Assembly (NCBI GenBank): GCA_947494645.1 | Contig: CANLVO010000001.1 | Location: 558,001-622,000, forward strand | From: an uncultured Litoreibacter sp. | Lineage (GTDB): Bacteria > Pseudomonadota > Alphaproteobacteria > Rhodobacterales > Rhodobacteraceae | Length of the DNA: 64,000 nucleotides | Reading direction: 5' to 3' | Shown: piece by piece, positions 60,130 through 64,000 of the stretch | Layout: each line of letters starts with the position of its first letter | How positions within the stretch are numbered: position 1 is the stretch's first letter | Position numbers and translations under genes: made by a program | Notes under the pieces: model-generated | Seen by the model: the letters and a program-made list of their open reading frames with translations, nothing else | Database searches by the model: none | What the model was told of the DNA's origin: nothing

Positions 60130-60642
60130 GTGGCACAACGGTTCAGAGGCGAAAGCGTCCACAAGGTGGACAGCAAGGGCAGGGTGTCTATCCCGGCCCT
60201 CTTTCGCCGTGTGCTTGAGGCCGCTGACCCCGACTGGACCGACGGATTGCAGCCCAACGTGGTGGTGGTCTACGGCGGCGCAAACCAAAAATACCTGGAA
60301 TGCTATACGGTGAAGGCCATCGAAGAGGTCGATGCCAAGATATCGGCCCTGCCACGCGGCTCAAAACGCCGCCGCGCACTCGAGCGCATCTTTAATGGTC
60401 AATCCCTGCCCACGCAGACCGATGATACTGGACGCTTGGTGTTGCCCGCGCAGTTGCGCGAGAAAATCGGCATCAGCGATAAAGCCTATTTCACCGCTTC
60501 CGGCGACACGTTCCAGATCTGGGCGCCCGATGCGTTCGAGGCGCGTGATGCCGATCTTGAGGAATTCGTCGCCATGGAAGGTGAGGATTTCGACCCGCTC
60601 ACTTGGCTTGATGACGACCCGTTCGGGTCCGCAGGGGAGTAG
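60130..60642 (+). CDS. mraZ: Transcriptional regulator MraZ
   Basis: 170 residues from a GTG at 60130; an ATG-less upstream extension to 60055 overlaps the terminator and is rejected. Both SpoVT/AbrB-like swapped-hairpin domains are present: [20 protein letters not shown] at the start and [18 protein letters not shown] around 95-112. MraZ assembles into rings and represses its own dcw operon by binding repeated TGGGN sites; two such arrays lie upstream. It is first of mraZ-rsmH-ftsL-ftsI-murE. Confidence 0.96.
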   Translation: MAQRFRGESVHKVDSKGRVSIPALFRRVLEAADPDWTDGLQPNVVVVYGGANQKYLECYTVKAIEEVDAKISALPRGSKRRRALERIFNGQSLPTQTDDTGRLVLPAQLREKIGISDKAYFTASGDTFQIWAPDAFEARDADLEEFVAMEGEDFDPLTWLDDDPFGSAGE

Positions 60643-60644
60643 CC

Positions 60645-61643
60645 GTGGCAGATCAGGCGCGTGATCTTGAAAGTGATGCACCGCACCTGCCGGTCTTAAT
60701 CGACGCAATCCTTGAGCATGTTGACCCCTCCGGCACTTGGCTGGATGGCACGTTTGGCGCAGGCGGCTACAGCCGTGCGTTTCTGGACGCGGGCACTGAG
60801 ACTGTTATCGGGGTGGACCGCGACCCGTCCGTGTTTGACCTCGCAGAGCCATGGCTTGGCGATTACGGTGACCGCCTCAAGCTGGTCGCGGGCACATTTT
60901 CTGACCTTGATGCGTTGGCCGGAGATCTTTTGCCTTTGGACGGCGTGGTGCTGGACCTTGGCGTCTCCTCTATGCAGCTGGATCAACCGGATCGCGGGTT
61001 CTCTTTCCTCCGGGACGGCCCGCTGGATATGCGCATGGCGCAAGACGGCCCCTCTGCGGCGGACCTGATCAATGGGGCAGATGAGGCGATGATCGCCGAC
61101 ATTCTCTTTCAATATGGCGAAGAGCGTGCATCTCGCCGTATCGCGCGTGCAATCCTGTCGGCCCGTCCGATCACCACCACCGGCGCATTGGCCGAGGTGA
61201 TCGAGGCCGTGTTGCCGAAATCCAAGCCCGGCCAAAGCCACCCGGCGACCCGCAGCTTTCAAGCCATCCGTATCGCAGTGAATGATGAATTTGGACAACT
61301 TATCAAGGGGTTGGAGGCCGCAGAGCGCGCGCTCAAACCCGGTGGGCAATTGGCTGTGGTGAGCTTCCACTCGCTGGAAGATCGCGTCGTCAAAAAGTTC
61401 ATGGCGTCCCGCGCAGGTGCGACATCAGGGGGCTCGCGCTACGCGCCCGCCGTCGAAAAAGATGCGCCAACGTTCGAGCTGACGCCGCGCCGTGCCATTT
61501 CGGCCGATAGAGATGAGCTGGCCCGGAACCCTCGGTCCCGTTCTGCAAAACTGCGGGTCGCCACCCGCACCGACCAGCCACCGCGCGAAATCGACCGCGC
61601 CGGGCTGGGGCTTCCCAAATTAGTCGGAAAGGACCTGTTCTGA
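60645..61643 (+). CDS. rsmH: 16S rRNA (cytosine-1402-N4)-methyltransferase RsmH (MraW)
   Basis: 332 residues from a GTG two bases after the mraZ stop, with GGGGAG upstream. The SAM site is [17 protein letters not shown] near 28-45. [29 protein letters not shown] carries the substrate-binding residues, and the C-terminal [13 protein letters not shown] closes the Rossmann fold. RsmH methylates C1402 in the decoding centre of 16S rRNA. The stop overlaps ftsL (TGATG). Confidence 0.97.
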   Translation: MADQARDLESDAPHLPVLIDAILEHVDPSGTWLDGTFGAGGYSRAFLDAGTETVIGVDRDPSVFDLAEPWLGDYGDRLKLVAGTFSDLDALAGDLLPLDGVVLDLGVSSMQLDQPDRGFSFLRDGPLDMRMAQDGPSAADLINGADEAMIADILFQYGEERASRRIARAILSARPITTTGALAEVIEAVLPKSKPGQSHPATRSFQAIRIAVNDEFGQLIKGLEAAERALKPGGQLAVVSFHSLEDRVVKKFMASRAGATSGGSRYAPAVEKDAPTFELTPRRAISADRDELARNPRSRSAKLRVATRTDQPPREIDRAGLGLPKLVGKDLF

Positions 61644-62014
61644 TGCGTGGTTTGTTGTTTGGCGCATTTGCGTTGGCGGTGATGGGGCTGGCCTATTGGG
61701 CCTATTACGAAAATTACAAAACCCAAGAAGCGCTGCGGACCGCCACATCATTGCAACGTGAAATCGGAGCCTCCCGCGAAACCCTAGCCGTGCTGCAGGC
61801 CGAATGGGCCTATCTCAACCGTCCTGAGCGCTTGGCAGATCTCGCCGCGCTGAATTTTGAGCGGTTGCAGTTGCAACCCATCACACGCGAGCAGTTTGGC
61901 GCATTGAAACAAGTTGGCTACCCAGTGCCGGAGTTCAACATCGACGAGCTTTTGGGCTCTATCGAAGTGCGCGGCCAGATCGAGAACACCGAAGTTGATG
62001 GAGACCGCCCCTGA
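61643..62014 (+). CDS. ftsL: Cell division protein FtsL
   Basis: 123 residues in the right position between rsmH and ftsI, overlapping both by one base. There is a single N-terminal transmembrane helix (GLLFGAFALAVMGLAYWAYY, residues 3-22), followed by a short periplasmic coiled coil with heptad-like Leu/Arg spacing (TSLQREIGASRETLAVLQAEW). FtsL sequences are poorly conserved, so context carries the call. With FtsB and FtsQ it activates FtsW/FtsI at the septum. Confidence 0.9.
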   Translation: MRGLLFGAFALAVMGLAYWAYYENYKTQEALRTATSLQREIGASRETLAVLQAEWAYLNRPERLADLAALNFERLQLQPITREQFGALKQVGYPVPEFNIDELLGSIEVRGQIENTEVDGDRP

Positions 62015-63795
62015 TGCGCACGCCCCTCCGCCCACTTGCCCGCATCCTGCCCGCGCGTCTGCGTGGTGAAAACACTGACCGGATCGAAGCGGAAAACATT
62101 CGCCAGCGTCACGAGGAAATGCGCGACCGGATGCGCGCCCGCGCGGAATCGCGGCTATTGTTCGTGGCCGTTCTGTTTCTCGCAGGCTTCTCGGTGGTTG
62201 GCGCCCGGATGACCGTGCTGGCCTCATCTGAGCCCGTCGAGCCGCAAGCGTCAGCCTCCTCCGCCGCCATCGTGGCGCAACGGGCCAATATCGTGGACCG
62301 TCAGGGTCGCGTTCTGGCGACCAACCTGATCACCAATTCGCTTTATGCCCAACCGCAGCTGATGATCGAGCCGAAACGCGCCGCCAAGGCGTTGGTTGAA
62401 ATCTTCCCCGACCTGGATGAGGCGAAGCTGGTCAAGGACTTCACAGGAAAGCGCAAGTTCCTGTGGGTAAAGAAGAAAATCAGCCCCGAACAGCAACAGG
62501 CCGTGCATGAAATCGGTGATCCCGGTCTGCTGTTTGGCCCGCGCGAGATGCGGCTTTATCCCAATGGCAAGTTGGCCTCCCACGTTTTGGGCGGGGCCTC
62601 TTTTGGCCGCGAAGGGGTGCATTCTGCCGAAGTCATCGGCACCGCAGGCGTAGAGAAAGCCTTCGACGATTTCCTGCGTGACCCCGCCTTGGAGGGCGCG
62701 CCGCTGCGTCTCTCAGTGGACATGACGATCCAGTCCGCCATGCGCCGGGTGCTTTATGGCGGCATGAAACTGATGAATGCCAAAGGCGCCACTGCCGTGT
62801 TGATGAAGGTCGACACAGGCGAGGTGGTCTCCATGGTGTCGCTGCCGGATTTCGATCCCAACACGCGGCCCCGTGGGCTGATAAAGGGCGACCCGTCGGA
62901 CAGCCCGCTGTTTAACCGCTCCGTGCAGGGCGTCTACGAGCTTGGCTCCACCTTCAAGGTCTTTGCTGCCGCGCAGGCGCTTGATCTGGGGTTGGTCAAC
63001 CCAAGCACAATTCTTGACACCAAGGGCCCGATGATCTGGGGCAAATACAAAATTCGCGACTTCCACGACTATGGCGATACGCTCAGCGTCACGGACGTGA
63101 TAGTGGAGTCTTCCAATATTGGCACCGCCCGCATGGCGCTGAGCATTGGGGCACCGCGGCAGCAAGCGTTTCTAAAGTCGCTTGGCTTCTTTGACCCCAC
63201 CAAGGTTGAGCTGGTCGAGGCCCCCGGCGCAAAACCGCTTTTGCCCAAGAAATGGTCCGAGCTTCACACAATGACGATCAGCTACGGTCACGGGATGGCC
63301 GCAAGCCCTCTGCATCTGGCTGCTGGGTATGCCACAATGGTGGGCGGCGGCACGCTGGTCACGCCGACTTTGTTGAAGGTTGATCAGGTCGCCCCCGGGC
63401 CGCGCATCATTTCAGAGCAGACCTCGGGCCAGATCCGCGACATGCTGCGGCAAGTGGTTGACCGTGGCACCGCGTCTTTCGCCAAGGACACAGGCTACCA
63501 GATTGGCGGCAAGACCGGCACCGCCGACAAGCCAAAACGCAAGGGCGGCGGTTACTATAAGGACAAGGTGATCGCCACCTTCGCCTCGGCCTTCCCGATC
63601 AATGATCCGGAATATGTGCTGGTCGTGACGCTGGACGAGCCCTCCGAGAACTCAGGCGACAAGCCGCGTCGCACCGCCGGGTGGACCGCCGTGCCCGTGG
63701 CAGCCGAGATCATCAAACGCACCGCGCCGCTTCTGGGCCTCAGACCGATTGAACCTGCCGCGCCAACTGGGGTAACAGCGGTTAAGTTCGAATAA
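62014..63795 (+). CDS. ftsI: Peptidoglycan transpeptidase FtsI (PBP3)
   Basis: 593 residues. A single transmembrane segment at about 47-68 is followed by the pedestal domain, with QRANIVDRQGRVLATNL. The penicillin-binding motifs are S312-T-F-K315 (SxxK), S366-S-N368 (SxN) and K500-T-G-T503 (KTG). FtsI cross-links septal peptidoglycan with FtsW. It starts at the ftsL stop, and murE follows 22 bp downstream. Confidence 0.97.
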   Translation: MRTPLRPLARILPARLRGENTDRIEAENIRQRHEEMRDRMRARAESRLLFVAVLFLAGFSVVGARMTVLASSEPVEPQASASSAAIVAQRANIVDRQGRVLATNLITNSLYAQPQLMIEPKRAAKALVEIFPDLDEAKLVKDFTGKRKFLWVKKKISPEQQQAVHEIGDPGLLFGPREMRLYPNGKLASHVLGGASFGREGVHSAEVIGTAGVEKAFDDFLRDPALEGAPLRLSVDMTIQSAMRRVLYGGMKLMNAKGATAVLMKVDTGEVVSMVSLPDFDPNTRPRGLIKGDPSDSPLFNRSVQGVYELGSTFKVFAAAQALDLGLVNPSTILDTKGPMIWGKYKIRDFHDYGDTLSVTDVIVESSNIGTARMALSIGAPRQQAFLKSLGFFDPTKVELVEAPGAKPLLPKKWSELHTMTISYGHGMAASPLHLAAGYATMVGGGTLVTPTLLKVDQVAPGPRIISEQTSGQIRDMLRQVVDRGTASFAKDTGYQIGGKTGTADKPKRKGGGYYKDKVIATFASAFPINDPEYVLVVTLDEPSENSGDKPRRTAGWTAVPVAAEIIKRTAPLLGLRPIEPAAPTGVTAVKFE

Positions 63796-63817
63796 CGCAA
63801 AGCCAAGCGGGGGCGGC

Positions 63818-64000
63818 ATGGGGCAAAAGACGACAGAGTTATCTCAGCTGGGTCTGACCGCTGTCGGCGGCAAGGACGTCGTGATCACGGGCCTGTCGGT
63901 GGACAGCCGCTTTGTCAAACCCGGACACCTCTTTGCCGCTCTCCCGGGCTCCCAACGTCACGGCGCGGATTTCATCCAATACGCCCTGCGCATGGACGCC
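63818..64000 (+). CDS. murE: UDP-N-acetylmuramoyl-tripeptide synthetase MurE (5' part, cut by window end)
   Basis: Only the first 61 codons are in the window, from the ATG at 63818. The N-terminal Mur ligase domain is recognisable in VVITGLSVDSRFVKPGHLFAALPGSQRHGADFI, which includes the conserved SRxVxPGxLF. MurE adds meso-diaminopimelate to UDP-MurNAc-dipeptide in Gram-negative bacteria. It follows ftsI in the usual dcw order. Confidence 0.9.
   Translation, partial: MGQKTTELSQLGLTAVGGKDVVITGLSVDSRFVKPGHLFAALPGSQRHGADFIQYALRMDA

Noticed and set aside
1-64000. Mobile elements, prophage, CRISPR arrays, rRNA operon
   Set aside because: No transposase, integrase, phage structural gene, regularly spaced direct repeat with unique spacers, or rRNA sequence was seen. 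The only periodic arrays are the 10-bp MraZ-type repeats.

Overview
The window is chromosomal DNA from an alphaproteobacterium of the Rhodobacteraceae (roseobacter group). The evidence is the four-subunit sarcosine oxidase operon, Tad pilus genes, the dnaG-rpoD pair, RpoH of the alphaproteobacterial type, a tRNA-His with A73 and no encoded G-1, a GAAC-N7-GAAC LexA box, clustered GANTC (CcrM) sites, and two small-RNA loci typical of Rhodobacterales: a DUF1127-linked array of anti-Shine-Dalgarno hairpins and an UpsM-like leader before the dcw cluster. I see no prophage, insertion sequence, CRISPR array or rRNA. Gene density is high, with many 1-4 bp overlaps.

Layout. 0-5 kb: metabolic and orphan genes (pirin, a beta-hydroxyacid dehydrogenase, glutamate dehydrogenase). 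5.2-8.2 kb: three Tad minor pilin-like genes ending in a clear terminator. 8.4-13.3 kb: soxBDAG, sarcosine oxidase. 13.4-17.5 kb: dnaG, then rpoD behind a dense cluster of six GANTC sites. 17.5-20.7 kb: small orphans, then nrdR-ribD. 20.7-27.3 kb: capsule block (nucleotide-sugar epimerase, a phosphoesterase-fold protein with altered catalytic motifs, KpsC, an outer-membrane export lipoprotein, KpsS). 27.4-30.8 kb: riboflavin operon (ribE, unknown gene, ribB/ribX, ribH, nusB). 30.9-39.5 kb: accessory genes, including a ClpP-like protein paired with a coiled-coil membrane protein, a Tat-exported MsrB-like protein, an AraC regulator, a PhyH-type dioxygenase, a cupin-ArsR-SRPBCC operon and MmcB. 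40.5-43 kb: tRNA-His, rluD, rpoH. 43-53.6 kb: an oxidoreductase, DUF2254 protein, oligopeptidase, phosphodiesterase, pyruvate carboxylase and an FMN-dependent hydroxyacid oxidase. 53.6-57.7 kb: SOS-controlled uvrD and a LysE/Lrp pair. 57.7-59.5 kb: anti-SD small-RNA array with DUF1127, and apbC. 59.5-64 kb: regulatory leader, then mraZ-rsmH-ftsL-ftsI-murE, cut by the window end.

The richest non-coding sequence is 59.5-60.1 kb. It contains two DnaA boxes, three GANTC sites, two oppositely oriented 10-bp-periodic arrays matching MraZ operators, and a strong intrinsic terminator about 50 bases before mraZ. Together these suggest that replication status, DNA methylation and MraZ autoregulation all act on division-gene expression through a prematurely terminated leader RNA. 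A dispersed palindromic repeat, found four times next to gene ends, is the other unexplained structure.
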